Shown: in pieces, positions 43,905-53,438 of the stretch | Layout: every line of letters begins with the position of its first letter | Numbering within the stretch: position 1 is the stretch's first letter | Assembly: GCA_964517465.1 (NCBI GenBank) | Contig: CAZFEK010000021.1 | Location: forward strand, 1 to 64,000 | Direction: 5' to 3' | DNA: 64,000 bases | Source: JACPUX01 sp964517465 | GTDB lineage: Bacteria > Pseudomonadota > Gammaproteobacteria > Burkholderiales > Casimicrobiaceae | The notes under the pieces: model-generated | Told to the model about the DNA's origin: nothing | The model's input: the letters and a program-made list of their open reading frames with translations, nothing else | Databases searched by the model: none | Translations under genes and position numbers: made by a program

Positions 43905-45335
43905 ATGCAAAGAACCACCAAGATCGTCGCCACGCTGGGGCCCGCCTCCTCCGATCCGAACGTCCTTCGCACCATGCTGGAGGCGGGAGTGGATGTCGTG
44001 CGCATGAATTTTTCACATGGCAGCGCCGAGGAGCACATCGCGCGAGCTGAGTTGGTTCGGACCCTGGCCGCCGAGGTGGGCCGCTCGGTTGGGATCATGG
44101 TGGATCTGCAGGGACCCAAGGTGCGCATCGGCAAGTTTGCCGAAGGCAAGGTTCAGTTGCAGCGCGGCGACCGTTTCGTGCTCGATGCCGATTGCACTCT
44201 GGGCAACCAGGAGCGCGTCGGACTCGACTACAAGGAACTGACCAGCGACGTGGGGCGGGGCACGGTGCTGCTGCTGGATGATGGACGCATCCAGCTCACC
44301 GTGGAAGAGGTCAAGGGCAAGCAGATTTTTACTCGCGTCGATCAAGGCGGAGTGCTCTCCAACAACAAGGGCATCAACCGGCAGGGCGGAGGAATTTCCG
44401 CACCGGCCTTGACCACCAAGGATATGCAGGACATCCGTACCGCAGCCGAACTCAAAGCGGATTACCTTGCGGTGTCTTTTCCCAAAACCAGCGCCGATAT
44501 GTACATGGCGCGCACGCTTTTGCACGCGGCGGGGGGCAGCGCGATGCTGGTGGCGAAAATCGAGCGTGCCGAAGCAATTCCGGCGCTGGACGACATTCTC
44601 GGCGCCAGCGACGCCATCATGGTCGCTCGCGGCGACCTGGGCGTGGAAGTGGGTGACGCGGCGGTGCCGGCGCTGCAAAAGCGCATGATCCGCCGTGCCC
44701 GGGAGAACAACAAGCTGGTGATCACCGCCACCCAGATGATGGAGTCGATGATCGCCAATCCCATCCCCACGCGAGCCGAGGTGTCCGATGTGGCCAACGC
44801 CGTGATCGACGGCACCGATGCGGTGATGCTTTCGGCGGAAACCGCCATGGGGCAATATCCGGTCGAGACCGTGCGCGCCATGGCTCGCATTTGTCTCGAA
44901 GCCGAGAAAGAGCAGGGCAGCAGCCTCGACGAGGCCTTCTTGCAGCGCGTCTTCACCCGCATCGACCAGTCGATCGCCATGGCGGCTTTGTTTACCGCGC
45001 ATCATCTGAAAGTGAAAGCTATCGCGGCGCTAACCCAATCGGGCTCCACCGCGTTGTGGATGTCGCGCCTCGATGCCGGCGTCCCGATTTATGCGCTCAC
45101 TCCCGAGATCGGCACCAGCCGCAAAGCGGCGCTGTTTCGCGGCGTTTATCCGGTGGTCATGCAATACCACACCCGGGACAGCGAAACCCTCCTGGCCGAA
45201 GCCGAGGAGGTGCTGCTTTCCCATCACATCGTGCAGGAAGGCGATTTGGTGGTGATTACCATCGGCGAGCCGATCGGGAAATCGGGCGGCACCAACACCT
45301 TGAAGATACTCAAGGTCGGCGAGCACCGGCACTGA
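43905..45335 (+). CDS. pyk: Pyruvate kinase
   Basis: Converts phosphoenolpyruvate and ADP to pyruvate and ATP. 476 residues, full length. N-terminal signature is TKIVATLGPASSDPNVLRTM. Active-site segments are VVRMNFSHGS, AMLVAKIERAEAIPALDDIL (catalytic Lys), MVARGDLGVEVG and TATQMMESMI, then EVSDVANAVIDGTDAVMLSA. The C-terminal allosteric domain is intact. fba follows 111 bp later. Confidence 0.97.
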   Translation: MQRTTKIVATLGPASSDPNVLRTMLEAGVDVVRMNFSHGSAEEHIARAELVRTLAAEVGRSVGIMVDLQGPKVRIGKFAEGKVQLQRGDRFVLDADCTLGNQERVGLDYKELTSDVGRGTVLLLDDGRIQLTVEEVKGKQIFTRVDQGGVLSNNKGINRQGGGISAPALTTKDMQDIRTAAELKADYLAVSFPKTSADMYMARTLLHAAGGSAMLVAKIERAEAIPALDDILGASDAIMVARGDLGVEVGDAAVPALQKRMIRRARENNKLVITATQMMESMIANPIPTRAEVSDVANAVIDGTDAVMLSAETAMGQYPVETVRAMARICLEAEKEQGSSLDEAFLQRVFTRIDQSIAMAALFTAHHLKVKAIAALTQSGSTALWMSRLDAGVPIYALTPEIGTSRKAALFRGVYPVVMQYHTRDSETLLAEAEEVLLSHHIVQEGDLVVITIGEPIGKSGGTNTLKILKVGEHRH

Positions 45336-45446
45336 TATTCCCTTTTCGGGTTACGCCCAGGAGCAAGCCAGAGGCGCCCTAGCGGCGCTATAATCAGGGC
45401 ATTCCGGCACTGCCCGCGCAGATTTTTCCCTCTTACGGAGTTCATC

Positions 45447-46511
45447 ATGCCCCTCGTTTCCATGCGCCAACTTCTCGACCACGCGGCCGAAAACGGCTAC
45501 GGCCTGCCCGCGTTCAACGTCAATAACATGGAGCAGGTGTGGGCGATCATGGAGGCGGCCGCCGAACTCGACGCGCCGGCGATCATGCAGGCTTCGGCGG
45601 GGGCGCGCAAATACGCCGGTGAGGCTTTCCTGCGGCACCAGATCCTCGCGGCCTTGGAGGCCTATCCCAACATCCCCATCGTCATGCACCAGGATCACGG
45701 CCAGTCGCCGGCGGTGTGTATGGCCGCCATACGATCGGGTTTTTCTAGCGTGATGATGGATGGTTCGCTGATGGAGGACGGGAAAACGACTTCGAGCTAT
45801 GAATACAATCTCGAGGTCTCCCGCCGTGTGGTGGAGTTCTCCCATGCCATCGGCGTGACCGTGGAGGCCGAACTCGGTGTGCTGGGCTCGCTGGAAACCA
45901 TGAAAGGCGACAAGGAAGACGGCCATGGCGCCGAGGGCACCATGACTCGCGAACAGCTCCTTACCGACCCCAACCAAGCGGCGGACTTCGTGCAAAAGAC
46001 GCAGTGCGATGCGCTGGCCATCGCCATCGGCACTTCGCACGGCGCCTACAAATTTTCGCGCAAGCCCACCGGCGACATCCTGGCTATCGGTCGGATCAAG
46101 GAGATTCATGCCCGCATCCCCAACACCCATCTGGTGATGCACGGCTCCTCTTCGGTGCCGCAGGAGCTTCTGGCCGAGATCCGGCAGTTCGGCGGCGACA
46201 TGAAAGAAACCTACGGCGTGCCCGTCGAGGAAATTCAAGAGGGCATCAAACATGGCGTGCGCAAGGTGAACATCGACACCGACATTCGCCTCGCCATGAC
46301 CGGGGCGATTCGCCGCTACATGGCCGAAAACCCGTCCAAGTTCGACCCGCGAGATTATCTGAAGCCGGCGCGCGAAGCGGCCAAGAAGATTTGCCTCGCG
46401 CGCTACCAGGCCTTTGGCTGTGCCGGCCAAGCTTCGAAGATCAAGCCCGTGCCGCTGGAAAAGATGGCTGCGCGGTATAAGGCTGGCGAATTGGCGCAAG
46501 TGGTGAAGTGA
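45447..46511 (+). CDS. fba: Class II fructose-bisphosphate aldolase
   Basis: Zn-dependent cleavage of fructose-1,6-bisphosphate. 354 residues, the subtype with the long C-terminus also used in the Calvin cycle (CbbA/FbaA). Zinc ligands and catalytic residues are visible in VMHQDHGQSPAVC (His and Asp), VEAELGVLGS (Glu), LAIAIGTSHGAYKF (His) and THLVMHGSSSVPQ (His). CTTACGGAG lies upstream of the ATG, and TATAAT (45389-45394) is a likely -10. Adjacent pyk suggests a glycolytic/gluconeogenic pair, common in betaproteobacteria. Confidence 0.96.
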   Translation: MPLVSMRQLLDHAAENGYGLPAFNVNNMEQVWAIMEAAAELDAPAIMQASAGARKYAGEAFLRHQILAALEAYPNIPIVMHQDHGQSPAVCMAAIRSGFSSVMMDGSLMEDGKTTSSYEYNLEVSRRVVEFSHAIGVTVEAELGVLGSLETMKGDKEDGHGAEGTMTREQLLTDPNQAADFVQKTQCDALAIAIGTSHGAYKFSRKPTGDILAIGRIKEIHARIPNTHLVMHGSSSVPQELLAEIRQFGGDMKETYGVPVEEIQEGIKHGVRKVNIDTDIRLAMTGAIRRYMAENPSKFDPRDYLKPAREAAKKICLARYQAFGCAGQASKIKPVPLEKMAARYKAGELAQVVK

Positions 46512-46566
46512 CGCGGCACTGCTCGGGGCGGGGGAACCTCCGGCCCGAGCCAGGGTCTTGCCAGCT

Positions 46567-47661
46567 ATGACCGACATCGATCTCGACTCGCCTGACATCC
46601 TCGCCGGAGTGCGCACGCGGTTGGCTGCAGAAGACGTGCCCGAGGTGGTGGAAGAGGTGCTCACCCCGGCCGAGCGCGTTGCGCTCGTCGCGCGCATCAA
46701 ACATCTGCTCAAAGAAAAAGACGCCACGCTGGTGGCGCATTATTACGTCGCCTCCGCGATTCAGGAATTGGCCGAAGCCACCGGCGGTTATGTTTCCGAT
46801 TCGCTCGACATGGCGCGCTTTGGCACCGAATGTAGCTCCAGCACGCTGGTGGTGGCCGGGGTGCGCTTCATGGGCGAAACGGCCAAAATTCTCAACCCCG
46901 AAAAGCGCGTGCTGGTGCCTTCGCGCGAGGCCGAGTGTTCGCTCGATCTGGGTTGTCCGGCCGATGCTTTCAGCGCCTTTTGCGACGCCCATCCGGATCG
47001 CACCGTGGTGGTTTACGCCAACACCAGCGCGGCAGTCAAAGCGCGCGCCGATTGGGTGGCCACCTCGGGCATCGCACTGGATCTGGTCCGCCACTTGGCC
47101 CGGCGAGGCGAGAAGATTTTATGGGCGCCCGATCAGCACTTGGGCGCCTGGGTGCGCGAAGAAACCGGCGCCGATATCCTTCTGTGGCCCGGGGCCTGCG
47201 TGGTTCACGAGGGATTCAAAGCGGCCACCATCAACAAGCTCAAGGGCGAGCATCCCGACGCTCAGCTTTTGGTCCATCCGGAAAGCCCCGCCGAAGTGAT
47301 CGCCATGGCCGACGCGGTGGGCTCCACCACCGGCCTCATCGCCGCGGCCAAGCGCCTGCCGGCGATGAAATTCATCGTCGCCACTGACCACGGCATTTTT
47401 CACAAGATGAGCGAAGCCGCGCCAGGCAAGCAATTCATCGAAGCGCCGTCGATCGGTCGCGGCGCCACTTGCGTTTCCTGTGCGCATTGCCCTTGGATGG
47501 CGATGAACGGTTTGCGTGCCATCGCGCAGGTGCTGGAGACCGGGGCCAACGAAATTCTCATTCCCGAAGCAATCCGCGCCAAAGCGGTGCTGCCGATACG
47601 GCGCCTGCTCGATTTTGCCCGAGCGCGCAAGAACGCCGTTCTCGGGAACAACGACGCCTGA
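46567..47661 (+). CDS. nadA: Quinolinate synthase A
   Basis: Condenses iminoaspartate with dihydroxyacetone phosphate to quinolinate in NAD synthesis. 364 residues from ATG 46567. The three [4Fe-4S]-ligand cysteines appear in FGTECSSSTLVVAGV, AECSLDLGCPAD-type text and ATCVSCAHCPWMAMNG. Substrate-site motifs are VAHYYVASAIQELAE, VYANTSAAVKARADW and LWPGACVVHEGF. First gene of nadA-nadC-nadB. Confidence 0.95.
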   Translation: MTDIDLDSPDILAGVRTRLAAEDVPEVVEEVLTPAERVALVARIKHLLKEKDATLVAHYYVASAIQELAEATGGYVSDSLDMARFGTECSSSTLVVAGVRFMGETAKILNPEKRVLVPSREAECSLDLGCPADAFSAFCDAHPDRTVVVYANTSAAVKARADWVATSGIALDLVRHLARRGEKILWAPDQHLGAWVREETGADILLWPGACVVHEGFKAATINKLKGEHPDAQLLVHPESPAEVIAMADAVGSTTGLIAAAKRLPAMKFIVATDHGIFHKMSEAAPGKQFIEAPSIGRGATCVSCAHCPWMAMNGLRAIAQVLETGANEILIPEAIRAKAVLPIRRLLDFARARKNAVLGNNDA

Positions 47662-47668
47662 GGCAGCT

Positions 47669-48571
47669 TTGAAAACCAACGCCAACCCCGCCGGTTTCGG
47701 CCGTGCCATCACTCCCGAGCTGATCGCGCAAGAAGTGGCGCGCAACGTGCGCGCGAGCCTCGAAGAAGATCTCGGCCGCGAAGAGGGCGAGCGCGATTGG
47801 ACGGCGGAATTGCTGCCGGTCGAGCAACGCGCCAAGGCGAAGGTGATTTCGCGCGAAGCGGCGGTAATTTGCGGCCAGCCCTGGTTTGACGTGTGTTTCC
47901 GCGCCTTGGACTCGGAGGCCCGCATCCAGTGGCAAATTGCCGAAGGACAAGAGGTCGAGGCCGGCGCTTTGTTGTGTTGGGTCGAGGCCAAAACGCGAGC
48001 GCTGATGAGCGCCGAGCGCTCGGCGCTCAACTTCTTGCAACTGCTCTCGGCGGTGGCCACCCGCACCCGCCTGCATGCGCAAGGCATTGCGCACACCGGC
48101 GCCAAGGTGTGCGACACGCGCAAAACCGTGCCCGGACTGCGCCTGGCGCAGAAATACGCTGTCGCGGTGGGGGGCGGAGTGAATCATCGCCTGGGGCTCT
48201 ACGACGGCATTTTGATCAAGGAAAATCACATCACCGCCGCTGGAGGCGTGCGCGCGGCCTTGCATGCGGCGCGCGAGATCGCACCGGGCGGCGTGGGCAT
48301 CGAAATCGAAGTCGAAACCCTGGAACAACTGCGCGAAGCGCTCGCCTGCGGCGCGCGTCTGATACTGCTCGACAACTTCTCCTTGGAGCGCCTGCGCGAA
48401 GCGGTGGCGATCAACCGCGGGGCGTCGGCGCCGGCGGTGCTGGAAGCCTCGGGCGGCATCACGCTCGACAACATCGCCGCCGTAGCGGAGACCGGTGTGA
48501 ACCGAATTTCGGTCGGCAGCTTGACCAAAGATTTGCGCGCCGTCGATTTGTCGCTGCGGCTGGTCGCCTGA
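47669..48571 (+). CDS. nadC: Nicotinate-nucleotide pyrophosphorylase (carboxylating)
   Basis: Converts quinolinate and PRPP to nicotinate mononucleotide. 300 residues if TTG 47669 is the start; no ATG fits, and the family N-terminus begins soon after. Motifs are SAERSALNFLQLLSAVATRT, KVCDTRKTVPGLRLAQKYAV, GGGVNHRLGLYDGILIKENH and LDNFSLERLREAV, ending ASGGITLDNIAAVAETGVNR. It lies 7 bp after nadA and 4 bp before nadB. Confidence 0.94.
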   Translation: MKTNANPAGFGRAITPELIAQEVARNVRASLEEDLGREEGERDWTAELLPVEQRAKAKVISREAAVICGQPWFDVCFRALDSEARIQWQIAEGQEVEAGALLCWVEAKTRALMSAERSALNFLQLLSAVATRTRLHAQGIAHTGAKVCDTRKTVPGLRLAQKYAVAVGGGVNHRLGLYDGILIKENHITAAGGVRAALHAAREIAPGGVGIEIEVETLEQLREALACGARLILLDNFSLERLREAVAINRGASAPAVLEASGGITLDNIAAVAETGVNRISVGSLTKDLRAVDLSLRLVA

Positions 48572-48575
48572 ACAG

Positions 48576-50228
48576 ATGGCGCAAAGACCCACCACTCAGT
48601 TTCGCACCGACGTTCTGATCATCGGCGGCGGCTTGGCTGGGCTCACCGCTGCTTTGCATCTGGCTGAACGCTGCGAGGTCACGGTGCTGTGTAAAGGCGG
48701 ATTGCTCGATGGGGCCAGTGCTCGCGCTCAGGGCGGCATCGCGGTCGCTTGGGACGAACACGACACGCCCGACCAGCATTTGCAGGATACCTTGGTGGCG
48801 GGCGGCGGGTTGAACGATCACGCCGCCGTGCGCCAAGTGGTGGACGATGCCAAGGAGGCGGTGAGCTGGCTGGTCAACAACGGCGTTCCTTTCACGCGCG
48901 AACATGACGACCCCGCGCGTTTCCATTTGACGCGCGAAGGCGGGCACGGCGCCCGGCGGGTGATGCACGCCGCCGATGCGACCGGTCGCGCGATTCAGGA
49001 AACCTTGATCGACAAAGTGCTGAAGCACCCGCGCATCACCGTGCGCGAAGAACGGGTGGCCATCGATCTCATTACCGGCGCCAAGTTGTGGCGCAGCGGG
49101 CGCGCGGCGCGAACCTGTCACGGCGCGTATGCTTTCGATCGCAATACTCGCCAAGTGGAAACCTACGCCGCGCGGGCCACCATTCTCGCCACCGGCGGAG
49201 CGGGCAAGGTCTACCTCTACACCACCAACCCCGATGCCGCCACCGGCGACGGCATCGCCATGGCCTGGCGGGCGGGCTGCCGCGTGGCCAACATGGAGTT
49301 CATTCAGTTCCACCCGACCTGCCTCTATCATTCCCAGGCCAAGTCCTTCCTGATCAGCGAGGCGGTGCGCGGCGAAGGCGGCATCTTGCGCTTGCCCGCG
49401 CCGCCGGGCCAGCAAGGCCATCGCTTCATGCCCGACCACGACGCCCGAGCCGAACTGGCGCCGCGCGACGTGGTGGCGCGGGCGATCGACTTCGAAATGA
49501 AAAAGCGCGGTCTCGATTGCGTTTATCTCGACGTCACCCATTTGCCGGAAGCTTTCCTGCAGGAACACTTTCCCACCATCGCGGCGCATTGCCGAGAGTT
49601 CGGCATCGACATCGCGCGCCAGGCCATCCCCGTGGTACCGGCCACCCATTATCTTTGCGGCGGCGTAGTGGTCGATTTGCGCGCCCGCACCGACCTTGCC
49701 CAACTGTATGCCATCGGCGAGACGGCGTGCACCGGTCTACATGGCGCCAATCGGCTGGCGAGCAACTCGCTCTTGGAGTGCGTGGTGTTTGGCCGCGCCG
49801 CGGCCGCCGACATTCTTGCCCAGCAGCCCGAAGAAGCGCCGGAGCTGCCGGCATGGGACGAGACTCGCGTCACCGATGCCGACGAAGAGGTGGTGATTTC
49901 CAACAACTGGGACGAGTTGCGGCGCTTCATGTGGAACTACGTCGGCATCGTGCGCACCAACCGCCGCTTGGAGCGCGCGGCGCGGCGCATCCGCCTCTTG
50001 CAGGAAGAGATCCACGACTTCTACGCCCGGTTTCGGGTCAGCAACGACTTGCTGGAATTGCGCAATTTGGTGCAGACCGCCGAACTCATCGTGCGCTGCG
50101 CCCAAGCCCGGCACGAAAGCCGCGGCCTCCATTTCAACCCCGATTACCCGGAAGCCCTGCCGGCTGCTTTGCCCACGGTGCTGACGCCGGAGAGCGCCCG
50201 CGACAACGGGCGAGGGCCGGGTAACTGA
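48576..50228 (+). CDS. nadB: L-aspartate oxidase
   Basis: FAD enzyme that makes iminoaspartate for NadA. 550 residues. The FAD-binding start is DVLIIGGGLAGLTAALHLAE. Active-site and FAD motifs are ARAQGGIAVAW, REGGHGARRVMHAADATG, ATGGAGKVYLYTTNP, EFIQFHPTCLYH and VPATHYLCGGVVVDLRAR, then GLHGANRLASNSLLE. The helical C-terminal domain is complete. Having all three de novo NAD genes together shows that the host makes NAD from aspartate. Confidence 0.96.
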   Translation: MAQRPTTQFRTDVLIIGGGLAGLTAALHLAERCEVTVLCKGGLLDGASARAQGGIAVAWDEHDTPDQHLQDTLVAGGGLNDHAAVRQVVDDAKEAVSWLVNNGVPFTREHDDPARFHLTREGGHGARRVMHAADATGRAIQETLIDKVLKHPRITVREERVAIDLITGAKLWRSGRAARTCHGAYAFDRNTRQVETYAARATILATGGAGKVYLYTTNPDAATGDGIAMAWRAGCRVANMEFIQFHPTCLYHSQAKSFLISEAVRGEGGILRLPAPPGQQGHRFMPDHDARAELAPRDVVARAIDFEMKKRGLDCVYLDVTHLPEAFLQEHFPTIAAHCREFGIDIARQAIPVVPATHYLCGGVVVDLRARTDLAQLYAIGETACTGLHGANRLASNSLLECVVFGRAAAADILAQQPEEAPELPAWDETRVTDADEEVVISNNWDELRRFMWNYVGIVRTNRRLERAARRIRLLQEEIHDFYARFRVSNDLLELRNLVQTAELIVRCAQARHESRGLHFNPDYPEALPAALPTVLTPESARDNGRGPGN

Positions 50229-50267
50229 TGCTAAGCCGGATCCGCCGTAACCCAAGAGGATCTTCCT

Positions 50268-50348
50268 ATGGCAGCAAACGCGCTGCAAACGCCGGATGAA
50301 CCCTCGTACCAAAAGGGGAGAATCCCCATGGATATCCTCCGCTGTTAA
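50268..50348 (+). CDS. Possible 26-codon micro-ORF
   Basis: ATG 50268 follows AAGAGGATC and opens 26 codons (MAANALQTPDEPSYQKGRIP, then MDILRC) to TAA 50348. A hairpin (AGGGGG-CGAG-CCCCCT, 50351-50366) follows at once. It lies 39 bp after nadB and 92 bp before the MFS gene. It may be a real small protein, a leader peptide for the MFS gene, or chance. Confidence 0.3.
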   Translation: MAANALQTPDEPSYQKGRIPMDILRC

Positions 50349-50350
50349 CA

Positions 50351-50366
50351 AGGGGGCGAGCCCCCT
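50351..50366. repeat. Short perfect hairpin after the micro-ORF
   Basis: AGGGGG-CGAG-CCCCCT, a 6-bp stem with a tetraloop. It is followed by AGTAAATCCC rather than a T-run, so it is not a standard terminator. It could end translation-coupled structure of the small ORF or stabilise the nad mRNA 3' end. Confidence 0.35.
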
Positions 50367-50440
50367 AGTAAATCCCTCAAAGTCATCTCTTCGATTCACT
50401 GGTTCTCCAAGCGTGGGAAGACTTTGGGCTTAGGTGACTC

Positions 50441-51784
50441 ATGGTTTTGGAAACGGAAGAAGCGCAAATAGCGAGCCGAGCTCGCCCCCTTCCGCGGAAT
50501 GGGGGGAAGGGCTCGAATTCCCTGCGTACGGTGGTTCTGCTGCTTGCCGTGGCCGCTTACCTGCTGTCCTTTTTTCATCGCGTTGCGCCCGCCGCAATCG
50601 CACGCGACCTGGCCGAAGCATTCCAGACGACCGCGGCATCTTTGGGCGTGCTGGCGGCAACCTATTTTTACGTTTACACCGTGATGCAAATCCCCGCGGG
50701 CGTGCTGGCGGACACGCTCGGGCCGCGCAAAATCCTCACGCTCGGCGGCCTGGTCGCCGGTGCCGGGTCGCTCCTTTTCGGTCTGGCACCGAGTTTCGAG
50801 TGGGCGCTGGCCGGGCGCACCCTGGTCGGGGTCGGCGTTTCAGTGGCCTTCATCGCGATGTTGAAGCTGATCGCGGTGTGGTTCGACGAAAGCCGCTTCG
50901 CCACTCTGACCGGTATCACCATGTTCGTCGGCAATCTGGGCTCGGTTTCGGCCGGCGCGCCGCTCGCCTGGGCTGCGCAAACGAGCGGATGGCGCGCGCC
51001 TTTCGTGGCCGTGGGCGTGTTGTCGCTGGCGATCGCAGTCGCGTCTTGGTTCCTGGTGCAGGATAGCCCCGCTGCGCACCGGGCGGCGGAGCCTCACCGG
51101 CGGCACTTGGATCGTACCGCATGGCTCACCAATCTCTGGATGGTGATGAAAAACCCGGCTACCTGGCCGGGTTTTTTCGTCAACTTCGGCATCGCGGGCA
51201 GCTTCTTCGCTTTTGCCGGCCTTTGGGCGGGGCCTTATTTCACCCAAGCACAGGGGATGTCGCGGGTGGTCGCCTCGAACCACATCAGCGTCTATTTCAT
51301 CGGCTTTGCCATCGGCTGCGCCTTGATCGGGCCGCTCTCGGATCGGATGAAACGCCGCAAGCCGCTGATGATGGGCGGGGCAATTCTTCACGCCCTGGGC
51401 TGGTGGATTTGGATCGCCAACGATGCGCTGCCCGCGGCGCTCACCTATCCGCTTTGTGCCGCGATGGGCCTATTTACCGCCAGCCTCACGCTTTCCTGGG
51501 CTTGCGCCAAAGAGGTGAACCCGCCCCTGCTTTCCGGTATGGCCACCAGCGTGGTCAATGTCGGGGTGTTCCTCGGCCCCGCTCTCCTCCAACCCCTGGT
51601 GGGCTGGGCCATGGATCGGACTTGGCAAGGTGCAATGGAAGGCGGGGCGCGAGTCTATGCGGCGGCTGACTATCGCCAGGGTCTCTGGATTCTTGCGGCA
51701 GTCGCGGCTTCCGGTGCCTTGGCGACCTTGTTCGTGCGCGAAACCGGGTGTCGCAACGTATGGCGGGAAGACGCGGTGGAGTAG
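50441..51784 (+). CDS. MFS transporter
   Basis: A 447-residue major facilitator protein with 12 predicted helices. The loop between helices 2 and 3 has the MFS motif as GVLADTLGPRKILTLGGL, with a related second copy IGPLSDRMKRRKPLMMGGAI between helices 8 and 9. The N-terminal text FFHRVAPAAIARDLAEAF is typical of the nitrate/organic-anion-like MFS group; substrate unknown. The first 35 residues are atypical: RARPLPRNGGKGS is encoded by a C-rich/G-rich hairpin-like stretch (50481-50515) resembling part of the 103-bp repeat at 11500-11713. Confidence 0.88.
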   Translation: MVLETEEAQIASRARPLPRNGGKGSNSLRTVVLLLAVAAYLLSFFHRVAPAAIARDLAEAFQTTAASLGVLAATYFYVYTVMQIPAGVLADTLGPRKILTLGGLVAGAGSLLFGLAPSFEWALAGRTLVGVGVSVAFIAMLKLIAVWFDESRFATLTGITMFVGNLGSVSAGAPLAWAAQTSGWRAPFVAVGVLSLAIAVASWFLVQDSPAAHRAAEPHRRHLDRTAWLTNLWMVMKNPATWPGFFVNFGIAGSFFAFAGLWAGPYFTQAQGMSRVVASNHISVYFIGFAIGCALIGPLSDRMKRRKPLMMGGAILHALGWWIWIANDALPAALTYPLCAAMGLFTASLTLSWACAKEVNPPLLSGMATSVVNVGVFLGPALLQPLVGWAMDRTWQGAMEGGARVYAAADYRQGLWILAAVAASGALATLFVRETGCRNVWREDAVE

Positions 51785-52043
51785 GCCGGCTCGTGGCCAC
51801 CCGGGCTCATTGGCGCCCCGAGTCTTCGCGCGTCTTATGAGCACTGGATTCGCGTCGGGGAGCAGTTCGTGCGGCCGGGGGAGTCTCCCGGGTAGGGCGC
51901 CAAGGCCATCCGGTGCTTCGGTACTATCCCCCGATTGGCTTGGCCGGACTCCCTCGACGCGGTGATGGACGCCGAGCCTGGCAGCGGGTTAAATGCGAGT
52001 CACGAACCGACCCTCAAGCGCGCGCTGCTGTTTACGGCCCAGG

Positions 52044-53018
52044 ATGCCGATTCACCTCTCCGAATTCCCAACTCAGAACCAGCCCGCGCGTCCAAGGCGG
52101 GGCCGGCTATGCTTGCTCGCATGCTTGCTCCTGAGCTTCGCCGCACCTGCGCAAGCCGCGGTGGGCGCTGACTGGCCGTGGTGGTCCTGGCCCTTGATTC
52201 TTTTTGCCGCCTGTTTTGTGATGGGCATCATCGCCGTGCCTGCCGGCATCGGCGGGGGCACGCTTTTTGTGCCCATCGTCGGCAGCTTTTTTCCCTTTCA
52301 TCTCGATTTCGTGCGCGGCGCGGGTCTTCTGGTGGCGCTCGCCAGCGCACTTTCGGCCGGCCCGATGTTGCTGCGCGGCGGGCTCGCCAGCTTGCGTTTG
52401 GCCCTGCCGCTGGCGCTTTTGGCCTCTGCCTCCTCGATTGCCGGGGCTTTGCTGGGCCTGGCGATGCCGGCTCAAGTTGTGCAAGTGATGCTGGCTGCTG
52501 TGGTTCTGGGTATCGTGGCGCTGATGATTCTTTCGCGGAAATCAGAGTTTCCCGAGGTCAACCAGCCCGACGCGCTTGCCGAGGCCTTGAAACTCCACGG
52601 CGTTTTCGTCGACGGCGCCACCGGGCGCAGCGTGCCATGGAAAGTGCATCGCACCCTGCCCGGACTCCTGGTTTTTTTGGGCATAGGCGTGCTTGCCGGA
52701 ATGTTCGGCATCGGCGCCGGATGGGCCAACGTGCCTGCTTTGAATCTGTTGATGGGCGCGCCGCTCAAGGTTTCGGCCGGAACCTCGGGTTTGGTGCTGT
52801 CCTTGGTCGATTCTTCCGCGGCCTGGGTATATCTCAACCAAGGCGCCGTTTTGCCCATGATCGCCGTGCCCTCGGTCGCGGGTATGATGCTGGGTGCGCG
52901 CTTGGGCGCGCGAGCTTTGCATGTCCTGAAGGCGGCGGTGATCCGGCGGCTGGTGATCGTTGTGCTGCTTTTTGCCGGGCTGCGCGCTCTGGCCAAAGGC
53001 ACCGGCATTTGGAGCTAG
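52044..53018 (+). CDS. TauE/SafE-family (TSUP) membrane permease
   Basis: About 324 residues; ATG 52044 is used, but a later start nearer the signal-like CLLACLLLSFAAPAQAAVG is possible. Two half-repeats of the TSUP fold are visible: GIIAVPAGIGGGTLFVPIVG and GVLAGMFGIGAGWANVPALN, each followed by hydrophobic helices. TSUP proteins export sulfite, sulfoacetate or related anions. About 55 polar residues (SRKSEFPEVNQPDALAEALK...) separate the halves. The next gene starts 6 bp later and is a likely partner. Confidence 0.87.
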   Translation: MPIHLSEFPTQNQPARPRRGRLCLLACLLLSFAAPAQAAVGADWPWWSWPLILFAACFVMGIIAVPAGIGGGTLFVPIVGSFFPFHLDFVRGAGLLVALASALSAGPMLLRGGLASLRLALPLALLASASSIAGALLGLAMPAQVVQVMLAAVVLGIVALMILSRKSEFPEVNQPDALAEALKLHGVFVDGATGRSVPWKVHRTLPGLLVFLGIGVLAGMFGIGAGWANVPALNLLMGAPLKVSAGTSGLVLSLVDSSAAWVYLNQGAVLPMIAVPSVAGMMLGARLGARALHVLKAAVIRRLVIVVLLFAGLRALAKGTGIWS

Positions 53019-53024
53019 GTCGAC

Positions 53025-53438
53025 ATGGATAGTCAGGAAGAGCAGCAAACCGAGGCGCAAGCGCGTTATGCCCGCTTCTTGGATTGGGGCACACGCGCGG
53101 GTTTTGTCATCCTGGTGCTGAGTTTTGTGGTCTATGCGTTTGGCTTCACCAGTCCCTTGGTGCCGCCGGAGCGCCTGCCGCAACTTTGGTCTCAGCCGGT
53201 CGCGCAATACCTCGCAGCGACTGGTGCGCCGACCGGATGGTCCTGGGTCGGCTTGCTCCGGCACGGCGATGTCGCGGCCTTGCTGGGTATCGTGGTCTTG
53301 GCGACTTGCTCGGCATTTTGTCTGCTCGCGCTTTTGCCGGTTTATTGGCGTCGCGGCGACCGCGCTTATTTTGCGCTGGCGCTGGCCGAGCTGGCGGTGA
53401 TTGCGCTGGCGGCGTCGAGCTGGCTCACGGCTGGCTGA
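53025..53438 (+). CDS. Small membrane protein, TSUP partner
   Basis: 137 residues with three to four hydrophobic segments (GFVILVLSFVVYAFGFTSPL; GDVAALLGIVVLATCSAFCL; FALALAELAVIALAASSWLT) and a polar N-terminus (MDSQEEQQTEAQARYARFLD). Small membrane proteins, for example of the DUF1634 type, are often encoded right after TSUP permeases. The 6-bp gap supports a functional pair, but I do not assign the family. Confidence 0.65.
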   Translation: MDSQEEQQTEAQARYARFLDWGTRAGFVILVLSFVVYAFGFTSPLVPPERLPQLWSQPVAQYLAATGAPTGWSWVGLLRHGDVAALLGIVVLATCSAFCLLALLPVYWRRGDRAYFALALAELAVIALAASSWLTAG

